From contig ONHS01000024.1 of NCBI GenBank assembly GCA_900317715.1, positions 1-35,821 of the forward strand: 35,821 nt of DNA. The letters are read 5' to 3'. The stretch's first letter is position 1, and each line of letters begins with the position of its first letter. Under the pieces are notes generated by a model that worked only from the letters and a program-made list of their open reading frames with translations, was not told the origin of the DNA and did no database searches. Source of the stretch: an uncultured Bacteroidales bacterium. GTDB lineage: Bacteria > Bacteroidota > Bacteroidia > Bacteroidales > WCHB1-69. The translations under genes and the position numbers were made by a program. This document shows, piece after piece, positions 1 through 6,986 of the stretch.

Positions 1-664
1 AGCCAAAGGGATAATAGTCTGTATATGTAACGGTATAAGGAACACTAATCGGAACGTTGCCGCTGTAATATACAAACTGCTTACGGTCAAGAATGGTGGC
101 GGTTACATTGCCCAAATGGTCGGTCAATTCGTATGTCCGTTGACCAATAGTGTTGGTGTCTTGCAGGCGTGCAATGCCGCCGGCAGTTATCCATACCTGC
201 TGGCCCAACACGCCTAACCGTTTGTTGCCATAAATGTAACGCTCCGTGGCCGTCAATGTGTCGCCTTTGAACCGATAAATGCACATCACATTGCCCGTGG
301 CGTCATGAATGTAATAAATCGTGTCTGATAAGCTTGCTTTGACTTGTCGCTGTCCCGTCGGACTATACTGAAAACGGGTGAGCAAAAGGCCATTCTTTTG
401 GATGGTGTCCACCTTGCCAAGAGCATTCCAACTCACCGTCAACCCTTCCGCATTGTCACATACCAGATTGCCAAGAGCATCATACTGGTAAGTGCCGGAT
501 TGAAGACCGGTTGCCGCAATACCACCTAACCGGTTGTTGGAATTGCTTGGATAATTGTAATCGACTTGGTGCATGTCCTCTCCAAATTGGTTTTTGCGCT
601 GCAAAAATAGCAAATTTCCGTTCCAGTCGTATGTATAGACTGTCAATGTTGATACTCTTTTCAT
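1..664 (-). CDS. RHS/YD-repeat protein, partial (runs off left edge)
   Basis: The minus-strand frame is open from ATG 664 to the window edge (221 codons, no stop). The translation carries classical YD-type repeats such as YQYDALGNLV, FQYSPTGQR, YIHDATGNV and YELTDHLGNV, and leaves the window at TDYYPFG, the point after which an RHS core normally continues into the NGQE/DTRLGRFWSVDP segment. RHS proteins form a large shell that encloses and delivers a C-terminal toxin. The frame is closed by a TAG at about 719-717 and no earlier start codon is present. There is no signal peptide, so this is either a short RHS derivative or a piece whose N-terminal part was lost by rearrangement. The cassettes to the right begin with the very segment expected next in this protein, which makes it the plausible recipient for them. 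Family assignment is firm; completeness is unknown. Confidence 0.85.
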   Translation of the reverse strand, partial: MKRVSTLTVYTYDWNGNLLFLQRKNQFGEDMHQVDYNYPSNSNNRLGGIAATGLQSGTYQYDALGNLVCDNAEGLTVSWNALGKVDTIQKNGLLLTRFQYSPTGQRQVKASLSDTIYYIHDATGNVMCIYRFKGDTLTATERYIYGNKRLGVLGQQVWITAGGIARLQDTNTIGQRTYELTDHLGNVTATILDRKQFVYYSGNVPISVPYTVTYTDYYPFG

Positions 665-739
665 AGCATTTTGTTTTGGTACATATAAAAATGTTGATGT
701 TAGGCGGCAAAAATACTATATACAGCCAAACAATTTTAT

Positions 740-779
740 CCTCCATATCAAAAATATGTTCCTCCACATCAAAAATATG
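740..779. promoter_or_regulatory. Candidate LytTR operator: two direct repeats 21 bp apart
   Basis: Two copies of CCTCCAYATCAAAAATATG lie at 740-758 and 761-779, identical at 18 of 19 positions and offset by exactly 21 bp. LytTR regulators such as AgrA typically bind a pair of short direct repeats on the same DNA face with about this period. The site sits between the leftward RHS gene and the rightward LytTR gene, so it could control both. The protein-site link is inferred. Confidence 0.5.
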
Positions 780-854
780 ATTGTGTATCATATTTACAAT
801 ATTTCGCACGGCTGGTATATAATTAAAAATCAACATTTTGTGTTATAACAGCAG

Positions 855-907
855 TTTATTCCCCCGAATCTATAAATTAAGGGAATAAATGATTGTTAGG
901 GGAATAA
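855..907. repeat. Three copies of a TTATTCCC motif
   Basis: TTTATTCCC at 855-863 is inverted at 881-889 (GGGAATAAA), giving a 9-bp stem with a 17-nt loop. A further direct copy GGGGAATAA lies at 899-907. It could be a second protein-binding site or part of a hairpin ahead of the regulator gene. No function can be read from the sequence alone. Confidence 0.4.
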
Positions 908-924
908 CGAATGGATAAAATGAA

Positions 925-932
925 TATCTTTG
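925..932 (+). promoter_or_regulatory. -7 promoter box for the LytTR gene
   Basis: TATCTTTG matches the Bacteroidetes -7 consensus TAnnTTTG and lies 25 nt before ATG 958. No good -33 TTG is seen at the usual 19-20 nt spacing. Its position supports 958, rather than the later TTG at 1108, as the original start of the gene. Confidence 0.5.
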
Positions 933-957
933 CCGCTGTATTACAAATTGTAATGTT

Positions 958-2091
958 ATGGAACATAAGAACACAATTATCATGATTTCACTGAACATCT
1001 TGTTTTGCACCATCCTGTTATGGTTCTTTTCATGCAACGCCTACCTTCGTCCGTATTTGGGTAGCACTGCCAAATAGTTTCTCTCCGGACTGCTACTGCT
1101 GATTACATTGTACGCCAACTATTTTATCCTGTATCCTAAACTGTATAATAGCCATACTGCGCTATATTGGCTTTCGGTTGTTATAGCTTGTTTTGTAACA
1201 GGATGTGTTGAACTTGCCACTGGCTACTCTTTTATTGTGAAGTATAATGCATTGAGAATCCATGAATGTGGGGCATTATACTATTTCTCTAAACATATGT
1301 TGTTCATTTTGGGTCGAAACCTCGCTTTCAACTTCTTTCCCTATATGTTGAGAGAACGGAAGTACCTGCAACAATCATTAGAAACGGAGATTAAGATAGT
1401 TTACAAATATGCTAGAATGATTGATGTATGCGACAGGAAAAACAACTGCATGCACATACCCATTGACGACATATTTTATTGTAAAAAGAACGGGAATGAG
1501 ACAGATGTCTATACGGTAGACGGTGTCAAATACACACGCCATTGCACTATCAAATATATAATACAACTTCTTGATAATAAAGAATTTATCCGAATATCTC
1601 CTTCAACCATCATTCCTTTCCAACATATTGCCTTGTGTGATGGGGAAGATGTGGTCATGAAGTCCATGCCTTGGATGGGAGCTCCCCTCGCATTCAAACT
1701 GGATACCAAAAGATATCGTTCTTCAGCAGCCGTCATTGACGAGTACTTGCGCGCGGATATGGAAGATGCTGATGTCGCTCAGCCTGGCGGCAAAGAAAAA
1801 AAAGTCAAACGGAGCCCGTCTGTTCCGTCCAAAGACAAGCTCGACGCAGTGCTCGGCTACATCGGCGAGCATCCCGGCTGCCGGTCCACGATAATCATCG
1901 CACACACGTCCTATCCGAAAACCACAATGGAGCGTTGCCTCTCCTTCCTCAGAAAGCAGGGTCTTATCGAATACTCCGGCAGCAAGAAGAGAGGCGGCTA
2001 CCATTTGGCCAATACCTCGCAAAAAGACAAGGCAGAAGGGATCACACAGAAGGAGGGTGAGGCTTCAGAAAGGTATTCAGATAGGGAATAG
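958..2091 (+). pseudogene. Membrane-anchored LytTR regulator with winged helix, interrupted by an amber codon
   Basis: From ATG 958 the frame reads 39 codons, meets TAG at 1075-1077, then stays open to 2091. The part before the stop (LFCTILLWFF, NAYLRPYLG) and the part after it (FLSGLLLLITLYANYF, ILYPKLY, YWLSVVIACFVTG) form one continuous set of hydrophobic helices, so the stop splits a single gene. Downstream is a LytTR-like DNA-binding domain (DDIFYCKKNG, TVDGVKY, FIRISPSTIIPF) and a C-terminal winged helix (TTMERCLSFLRKQGLIEYSG). A CAG to TAG change would explain the break. The remaining frame could start at TTG 1108 but would lose the first helices. It precedes a tyrosine recombinase by 85 bp and may regulate it and the RHS genes. 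Domain assignment is moderately sure; whether the gene is dead, read through or re-initiated is open. Confidence 0.7.
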
Positions 2092-2120
2092 GCTATAGAG
2101 CCTCATCTGTAAAATAGTCT

Positions 2121-2180
2121 CTTGTGATGAGCTCTCTTTCGGTAATACAATTGAGTTTATTTAATAAGTACTTGTGATGA
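2121..2180 (+). repeat. 10-bp direct repeat before the recombinase start
   Basis: CTTGTGATGA occurs at 2121-2130 and again at 2171-2180, 50 bp apart; the second copy contains the GTG and ATG start codons of the recombinase. It may be a small duplication or a binding site. The rest of the gap 2092-2173 shows nothing recognisable. Confidence 0.3.
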
Positions 2181-2980
2181 AAAGCAATTTTGAAGATCAC
2201 CTACGCAAAAAGAATCTTGCAAACAATACGATCCGGTCGTATTCGACAGCAGTGGAACGCTACTACTCGTTTTACGACACAGTCAACAAGACTAATCTGT
2301 TGAATTTCAAGGAACATTGTGTTGCCCACTATAAGCCGGCTTCCGCCAACATCCAAATCTTTGGGCTCAATCAATACTTGGAATATGTAGGAAGAGAAGA
2401 CCTGAAGTTGAGGTCGGTCAAAGTACAACAGAAGCGTTATTTGGAAAATGTAATAAGTAATGAAGACTACGAGTATTTAAAAAAGAGAATGAAGAAGGAC
2501 GGGCGCATGAAATGGTACTTCATGGTATGGTTCATGGCGGCCACAGGTGCACGAATCAGCGAACTTTTGCAAATCAAAGTGGAGCATGTGCATGCGGGCC
2601 ATATAGACTTGTGCACAAAAGGCGGGAAAATCAGGCGCATATACATTCCCAAAACACTGGGAGCGGCGGCCTTGGAATGGTTGGAATCCCAGCAAATCGA
2701 ATCGGGTTTCATCTTCAGGAATCGCTGGGGAAGGCTGATTTCTCGGGAAGGCATTTACCGGCGGCTACAGAAATACGCCAAAGAATACGGCATTGACCCC
2801 AAAGTGGTCTATCCTCATTCTTTCAGACACCGATTTGCAAAGAATTTTCTGGAAAAATACAATGACATTGCACTTCTGGCAGACCTCATGGGGCATGAAA
2901 ATATCGAAACCACTCGCATTTATTTGCGTATGACAGCAGGCGAGCAATATTCGATTGTGAACAAAGTGGTCACATGGTGA
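2177..2980 (+). CDS. Tyrosine recombinase/integrase
   Basis: A site-specific recombinase of the XerC/D-phage integrase superfamily, which cuts and rejoins DNA through a phosphotyrosine intermediate. With numbering from GTG 2174, residues 1-90 form the SAM-like core-binding domain (NTIRSYSTAVERYYSF). Residues 95-268 form the catalytic domain with Arg127 in GARISELLQI, a lysine in TKGGK (149 or 152), His215 and Arg218 in HSFRH, His241 in LMGHENIETTRIY and the nucleophile Tyr250. All catalytic residues are present, so the enzyme should be active. ATG 2177 directly follows GTG 2174; either can serve. Length (267-268 aa) is shorter than XerC/D and similar to small integrases and invertases. It lies between the broken LytTR gene and the RHS cassettes, which suggests a role in local DNA rearrangement, but no pair of crossover sites is obvious. 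Confidence 0.92.
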   Translation: MKSNFEDHLRKKNLANNTIRSYSTAVERYYSFYDTVNKTNLLNFKEHCVAHYKPASANIQIFGLNQYLEYVGREDLKLRSVKVQQKRYLENVISNEDYEYLKKRMKKDGRMKWYFMVWFMAATGARISELLQIKVEHVHAGHIDLCTKGGKIRRIYIPKTLGAAALEWLESQQIESGFIFRNRWGRLISREGIYRRLQKYAKEYGIDPKVVYPHSFRHRFAKNFLEKYNDIALLADLMGHENIETTRIYLRMTAGEQYSIVNKVVTW

Positions 2981-3054
2981 TTAATAAAAAAATGTATTTT
3001 TGCCACATTAATAGCAAACGATTTTGAATATTTCATGGTGAAATTTTTGCACAA

Positions 3055-4044
3055 ATGATTAATTATCAACAATATAATAGTCGAAGTTACTATAACGGCG
3101 GTTATCGGTACTTCTTCAACGGGCAGGAGGCTGATAATGAAGTGCTTGGAGAAGGAGCTCTGCACGCCTTCGAGTACCGCATGCACGACACCCGGTTAGG
3201 GAGATTTTGGAGTGTGGATCCGCTGGCGGGGAAGTTCCCGTGGAACAGTGTGTATGCGTTTGCGGAGAATCGGGTTGTGGATGGAAGAGAGTTGGAGGGG
3301 TTGGAGTACATCTCTGTTAACGATGCAGGGATTGACCCTGACAAGTATCGAAATGAAGATGGCTCTTATAGCTTTGCACTGGATGATTATGGATTTCCAT
3401 ATGTATCTATGGTGTCATGGGAGGGAAACGATTATTTCAAGATAGACAAACATATGTACTATAACGGGAATGGATGGAGCACAACAGGGACCCCTGACCA
3501 AAAGATGACCCAATGGGTTTATACAGATATCCAGAATTTTCAAAGTAAATCTATGCATGTTTTTACTTGGGGAGATGAGAAGCTGACAGGGCTAGATCAC
3601 AATGGCAAGCCCAAAAATCAAAATTGTGCTTACTTGGCGGCAGCACAAGCAAAGACAATGCGATCTTTTTTGGTGAACGGTGTTGTATCAGAGAGAGGTG
3701 CTTTAAATTACAACGGCAGCAATTTGGAGAAGCTTAACTGCGACGATGCCGTTGACTATATCAACAGGCAACTGGAATCAGGCAAAGCTGTCGTTGTTGG
3801 TGTCACTTATACAGAAGTTAATTCGGACAAAATAGTAACAGACCATTACGTTGTTATTTCAGGTAGAACAACTTGCAACGGTCAGGGAACCTTCACATTT
3901 TTGGAAAACGCTGTTTTGTCTCCTTCGGACGCATCAAATTTCCGAATAAACATCTTACAGCCCAAAGACGATGGTATATACGGAAATACTACATGGAAAA
4001 ACAAAGAGTATAGAGTGACTCGTGTTCAAACAAACAAGCGATGA
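3055..4044 (+). CDS. Orphan RHS tip with papain-like putative toxin
   Basis: A 329-residue protein with no signal peptide. Residues 12-85 are the C-terminal RHS-associated core (GYRYFFNGQE, HDTRLGRFWSVDPLAGK, NSVYAFAENRVVDG). Residues about 86-155 are a linker also found in the next cassette. The last 150 residues look like a papain/C39-type cysteine peptidase fold: Cys191 in NQNCAYLAAAQ, His264 in TDHYVVISG after a beta strand GKAVVVGVTY, and Asn285 in FLENAV as a possible third residue. The domain call rests on this motif order only and is inference. The gene lacks the upstream RHS shell, so alone it may be a silent store of a toxin tip. It overlaps the next gene by 4 nt (ATGA), the usual toxin-immunity arrangement. 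Confidence 0.75.
   Translation: MINYQQYNSRSYYNGGYRYFFNGQEADNEVLGEGALHAFEYRMHDTRLGRFWSVDPLAGKFPWNSVYAFAENRVVDGRELEGLEYISVNDAGIDPDKYRNEDGSYSFALDDYGFPYVSMVSWEGNDYFKIDKHMYYNGNGWSTTGTPDQKMTQWVYTDIQNFQSKSMHVFTWGDEKLTGLDHNGKPKNQNCAYLAAAQAKTMRSFLVNGVVSERGALNYNGSNLEKLNCDDAVDYINRQLESGKAVVVGVTYTEVNSDKIVTDHYVVISGRTTCNGQGTFTFLENAVLSPSDASNFRINILQPKDDGIYGNTTWKNKEYRVTRVQTNKR
3087..3320 (+). repeat. RHS core stub, direct repeat copy 1
   Basis: This stretch is closely similar in DNA sequence to 4661-4894 and begins with the same bases as 6880-6911. It encodes the conserved RHS core up to ELEGLE and the following ISVN. Such a repeat is long enough for homologous recombination between cassettes or with an intact RHS gene. 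Confidence 0.85.
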
Positions 4045-4601
4045 AAAAATATCTGTTTCTCTTCATAGTTGTTTTTTTGGTCTCATGCAAGCCAACGTCA
4101 TTGATAAAAACAAAAAACTTGGAGAAATCAATGGAAGCAGTGTATGATTTGTTAAAGTCTTATAAGGATTCTACACCGTGTTTTGTTGATGACGAAAAAT
4201 GGTGTATAAAGGTGAATTCAACTGTGGGCGATTTTGGGAAAGGTATTACCATTGAAGAAGTTTCCATGATACAAGGAGATACCCTTTTAGCCCTGCTTTA
4301 CGGTAAAAACAGAAATATATCATACCATATGATATTAATAGCTTCCGACAAAGAAGTTCTTTTTTACAAAGAACAAGAAGAACTATTGTTTGAGAAAGAT
4401 AATGATTGGTCAGCAGGCGTCTATGCGATTGGTAAATTACAATATGAACCCTTTTGGTCACCCTCAATCATAAGTCGAATTGACAGTGTGACAATTTATT
4501 GCAATTCGTTTCGCCCGTATAGACTTGACACATTATCGGAGATGTTTGATTACACAGATGCCACTCTGCTCAAAAGCGATTCTTTTATCATTAGATTTTG
4601 A
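4041..4601 (+). CDS. Putative immunity lipoprotein for the papain-like toxin
   Basis: A 186-residue protein starting MKKYLFLFIVVFLVSC, a lipoprotein signal peptide with lipobox LVSC, so the mature protein would be anchored by Cys16 in the periplasm. The mature part has no family I recognise; it is a mix of beta strands and short helices. Its start codon overlaps the stop of the toxin gene (ATGA), implying translational coupling, and that position is where Rhs and CDI systems carry the cognate immunity gene. A periplasmic location implies that the toxin acts in or passes through the periplasm. The role as immunity protein is inferred from position and export. Confidence 0.65.
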   Translation: MKKYLFLFIVVFLVSCKPTSLIKTKNLEKSMEAVYDLLKSYKDSTPCFVDDEKWCIKVNSTVGDFGKGITIEEVSMIQGDTLLALLYGKNRNISYHMILIASDKEVLFYKEQEELLFEKDNDWSAGVYAIGKLQYEPFWSPSIISRIDSVTIYCNSFRPYRLDTLSEMFDYTDATLLKSDSFIIRF

Positions 4602-4610
4602 TTTTTCCCT

Positions 4611-4622
4611 TATCTTCGCGCC
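4611..4622 (+). promoter_or_regulatory. -7-like box 4 nt before the Tae4 cassette start
   Basis: TATCTTCG (4611-4618) is followed by 4 nt and ATG 4623. The same layout occurs at 6671-6682 (AATCTTCG, 4 nt, ATG) and 6818-6829 (TATCTTTA, 4 nt, ATG). With a start site about 5-7 nt after the -7 box, the transcript would be nearly leaderless. Confidence 0.4.
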
Positions 4623-5600
4623 ATGATCCGCACCGCCACATACCCGCCCCAGCCCCCTCGTTACTATAACGGCGGTTATCGGTACTTCTTCAACGGGCAG
4701 GAGGTTGATAATGAGGTGCTTGGAGACGGGGCTCTGCACGCTTTCGAGTACCGCATGCACGACACGCGCATCGGGCGGTTCTGGAGCGTTGACCCGCTGG
4801 CGGGAAAGTTCCCGTGGAACAGTGTATATGCGTTTGCGGAAAACAGGGTTGTGGACGGAAAGGAGTTGGAGGGATTAGAATTCATATCTGTCAACAATTC
4901 TGGTGTTAATCCAGAGGCTTACGAAAATTCTGATGGAACATATAACCTTTCTTTCGGTGACATTGATTTCAATAATGTTTCAATGACAGAATTCAATGGC
5001 AACAACTATTTTGATATTGGCCAACATCTGTACTATGATAAGAATGGATGGAACACTATTGGAACAAAAGAAAACAGGATTACAGAATGGCCCAATAGAC
5101 CAAAATTTGAAGACATGTGGGGTAATTTGCCATCAAAGAATATAAAAGCTCCTGATTTAATAGGAGGAATGGTCAAATTTAACTTTGATAATAATCCAAA
5201 GAGTTTTAGCAACACATGTGCGATAAGAATGTCAAGAGCATTAAATTATTCAAACTCCATGGTAACACCACTACCTACTGAAAAGACGAAAGGACGGGCA
5301 GGAACAGGTGCGGATAAGAAATGGTATTATTATGGGGTTACAGAATTGAATTCTTATTTGAACAGAACATTTGGCCCCCCTGATTTGACTATTAACAGCA
5401 CAAATTTGAGAAAGAACGATATTAGAAAAATTATTCAGAATGAAACGGGGATTATTTTTTTTAGAGTTTCAGGTTGGGATGATGCTGTTGGTCATTTTGA
5501 TATGTGGAACGGTCATTCTGTGAAAAATTCAGAATATTTTAATCCATCTGGAAACGCATCTCTATATGAAATAGATTTATGGTTCTTGGATGTTCAATAA
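4623..5600 (+). CDS. Orphan RHS tip with Tae4-type peptidoglycan amidase toxin
   Basis: A 325-residue protein. After a leader MIRTATYPPQPPR come the RHS core (residues 14-86), the shared linker (about 87-156) and a C-terminal domain from about 165. That domain matches the Tae4 family of type VI secretion amidase effectors: catalytic Cys199 in NTCAIRMSRALNYS, the ELNSYLNRTFGPPD segment, and catalytic His291 in VGHFDMWNG, followed by an aromatic-rich end. Tae4 enzymes cut the peptide stem of peptidoglycan (D-Glu to meso-DAP bond) in the periplasm of target cells. The following gene encodes an exported protein, fitting a periplasmic toxin. No signal peptide and no RHS shell, so delivery would need transfer onto a full RHS protein or another route. 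Domain assignment is fairly sure. Confidence 0.82.
   Translation: MIRTATYPPQPPRYYNGGYRYFFNGQEVDNEVLGDGALHAFEYRMHDTRIGRFWSVDPLAGKFPWNSVYAFAENRVVDGKELEGLEFISVNNSGVNPEAYENSDGTYNLSFGDIDFNNVSMTEFNGNNYFDIGQHLYYDKNGWNTIGTKENRITEWPNRPKFEDMWGNLPSKNIKAPDLIGGMVKFNFDNNPKSFSNTCAIRMSRALNYSNSMVTPLPTEKTKGRAGTGADKKWYYYGVTELNSYLNRTFGPPDLTINSTNLRKNDIRKIIQNETGIIFFRVSGWDDAVGHFDMWNGHSVKNSEYFNPSGNASLYEIDLWFLDVQ
4661..4894 (+). repeat. RHS core stub, direct repeat copy 2
   Basis: Copy of 3087-3320 with scattered third-position changes; identical runs include TACTTCTTCAACGGGCAGGA and GGGAAGTTCCCGTGGAACAG-like stretches. After it the two cassettes diverge quickly at DNA level though the protein linker remains similar. 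Confidence 0.85.
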
Positions 5601-5626
5601 CAAATAAAAAATCATCATGTATCAAA

Positions 5627-6184
5627 ATGAAAAAAACAGCGTTATCTGGTTTGATTATTGTACTTTCATTTTTTCAAATGAAAGCTCAAATGAACGACAC
5701 GTTATTATTTCGCTTCTGCAATGACAACTATGAATGCGGATATTTAAACACAAACGGAGACACTATCATACCGGTAGGGAAATATAGTATTTGTTTTACT
5801 GATACCATCAAAAAGGTGGGCATAGTCCTAAAAGACAGTATGGGGTTCATCGCCATTGATGCGCGTGACAACATGCTTTTTGAGGTTTTTCCGTATGACA
5901 ACGGTCCTGATTTTCCAAGTGAAGGTCTGTTTCGGATAGTAAATAATGAGGGTTTGATTGGATATGCTACTACAGATGGACAAATAGTCATTGCTCCGCA
6001 ATATAAATGCGCATACCCCTTTGTCAATAATAAAGCCAAGGTGAGTTGTGATTGCATAATCATTAGTGAAGGCGACCATCATATATGGTATAGCGATAAC
6101 TGGTTTTACATTCATAAAGATGGTTCCGTTTTCGATTCAATGCAACCTAAAAAGAATAACGAAAACGAAAATGAAAGAGACTAA
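5627..6184 (+). CDS. Exported WG-repeat-like putative immunity protein
   Basis: A 185-residue protein; I chose ATG 5627 because it gives a signal peptide (MKKTALSGLIIVLSFFQMKA) whereas the longer frame from 5579 does not. The mature part contains repeats of the WG type, with phrases such as CGYLNTNGDTIIPVGKY, IGYATTDGQIVIAPQYK and a central GLFRIVNNEG. These repeats occur in many Bacteroidetes exported proteins and near polymorphic toxins. It follows the Tae4 toxin by 26 nt and would act in the periplasm, where Tae4 acts. The known Tae4 inhibitor Tai4 is a small helical protein, which this does not resemble, so it would be an unrelated inhibitor. Immunity function is inferred. Confidence 0.65.
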   Translation: MKKTALSGLIIVLSFFQMKAQMNDTLLFRFCNDNYECGYLNTNGDTIIPVGKYSICFTDTIKKVGIVLKDSMGFIAIDARDNMLFEVFPYDNGPDFPSEGLFRIVNNEGLIGYATTDGQIVIAPQYKCAYPFVNNKAKVSCDCIIISEGDHHIWYSDNWFYIHKDGSVFDSMQPKKNNENENERD

Positions 6185-6665
6185 TACATTTGTCAAGGCA
6201 ATACGGTTTACACTTCTCACAGTTATGTTACTATTGGTTTCTCAACGGGTGAAATGTCAGCCATCAAATAATAATGCACTTTCTCCTCGTCAAATTGATT
6301 TTTCAACAATGATTGAACGTGCTAAATCATATTCTCCAGAGGACTTTACGTTCTCTGTCAGTGCGCCTTCACTCATTGCACAATCAGCAGATGGATGGGA
6401 AATTGCTTATTATGTTTTTGTTGATGACACACTTATTCGAGCTTATTGTTCTCAACCTGATGCTATAGAAAGCATCCCACAGTTGGTGGAATTACTGGAC
6501 AATGATCAATACTGTTGGCAAGTCAATATCATACTTTATAATATAACTATGACGAATGCGATTGAATTTATGATATACAGACCGAATCGTGTTGAGGCTT
6601 GGATTAAGGAACGAAAAGACAAAGATATTATTTATTGGAAAAAGTTCATTCAAAGCAAGTTCTAA
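6171..6665 (+). CDS. Exported protein of unknown function, possible second immunity protein
   Basis: A 164-residue protein from ATG 6171, chosen because it yields a signal peptide (AIRFTLLTVMLLLVSQRVKC then QPSNN). It overlaps the preceding gene by 14 nt in another frame, so the two are likely co-translated. The mature part (SYSPEDFTFSVSAPSL, GWEIAYYVFVDD, FMIYRPNRVEAWI) is not recognised. The signal peptide end contains a Cys but the upstream residues RVKC do not make a good lipobox. Its position at the end of the Tae4 cassette fits either a second inhibitor for the same toxin or the leftover inhibitor of a cassette whose toxin part decayed, since a broken RHS stub follows at once. Confidence 0.6.
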   Translation: MKETNTFVKAIRFTLLTVMLLLVSQRVKCQPSNNNALSPRQIDFSTMIERAKSYSPEDFTFSVSAPSLIAQSADGWEIAYYVFVDDTLIRAYCSQPDAIESIPQLVELLDNDQYCWQVNIILYNITMTNAIEFMIYRPNRVEAWIKERKDKDIIYWKKFIQSKF

Positions 6666-6682
6666 CATCCAATCTTCGCACC

Positions 6683-6829
6683 ATGAACGCCATGATTCCC
6701 ACCCCCACATACCCGCCTCTGCACCCCAGTTTCGCTATGCTGCAAGCAGGTTGTCCAAGTTGTCCAGGTTGTCGTCCAAAAACACATCTTAATTGTTGTC
6801 CAACCCGAAAAAATTCCTATCTTTACACA
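6683..6829 (+). pseudogene. Decayed cassette leader without RHS core
   Basis: ATG AAC GCC ATG ATT CCC encodes MNAMIPTPTYPPLHP, a degenerate copy of the leader seen at 4623 (MIRTATYPPQPP) and 6830 (MIHTSTYPPKSP). No RHS core follows. Instead there is a run of four GTTGTCCA or GTTGTCGTCCA units (about 6749-6803). It remains in frame with the next stub but is evidently a relic. Confidence 0.55.
6796..6825 (+). promoter_or_regulatory. Promoter-like -33/-7 pair before the last stub
   Basis: TTG at 6796-6798 and TATCTTTA at 6818-6825 are 19 nt apart, the normal Bacteroidetes spacing, and ATG 6830 lies 4 nt beyond. This is the best-formed of the cassette promoter candidates. Confidence 0.45.
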
Positions 6830-6879
6830 ATGATCCACACCTCCACATATCCGCCAAAATCTCCCCGTCCCGCTATCGG

Positions 6880-6911
6880 GGGTTATCGGTACTTCTTCAA
6901 CGGGCAGGAGA
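6880..6911 (+). repeat. RHS core stub, direct repeat copy 3 (truncated)
   Basis: GGTTATCGGTACTTCTTCAA and the next 10 bases (CGGGCAGGAG) match copies 1 and 2, then identity stops. It marks the breakpoint of a deletion or replacement. Confidence 0.75.
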
Positions 6912-6949
6912 TGGAACGTGGATCCGAACAATCAAAGAAGCGTCAGTGT

Positions 6950-6985
6950 AAAAAAAGGCCATCCCTCCCGGAACGGCCTTTTTTT
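6950..6985. terminator. Bidirectional intrinsic terminator
   Basis: AAAAAAAGGCC at 6950-6960 pairs with GGCCTTTTTTT at 6975-6985 around a 14-nt loop. The A and T tracts make it work in both directions, ending the toxin array and the leftward nhaD transcript. Confidence 0.75.
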
Positions 6986-6986
6986 C

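Noticed and set aside
855..907. TTATTCCC inverted repeat as a recombinase crossover site
   Set aside because: The 17-nt spacer is longer than usual for tyrosine recombinases and no second copy was found on the far side of the recombinase gene.
1108..2091. LytTR gene starting at TTG 1108 as an intact gene
   Set aside because: A promoter box and an in-frame ATG at 958 lie upstream and the protein sequence is continuous across the TAG, so the long frame with a stop is the better reading.
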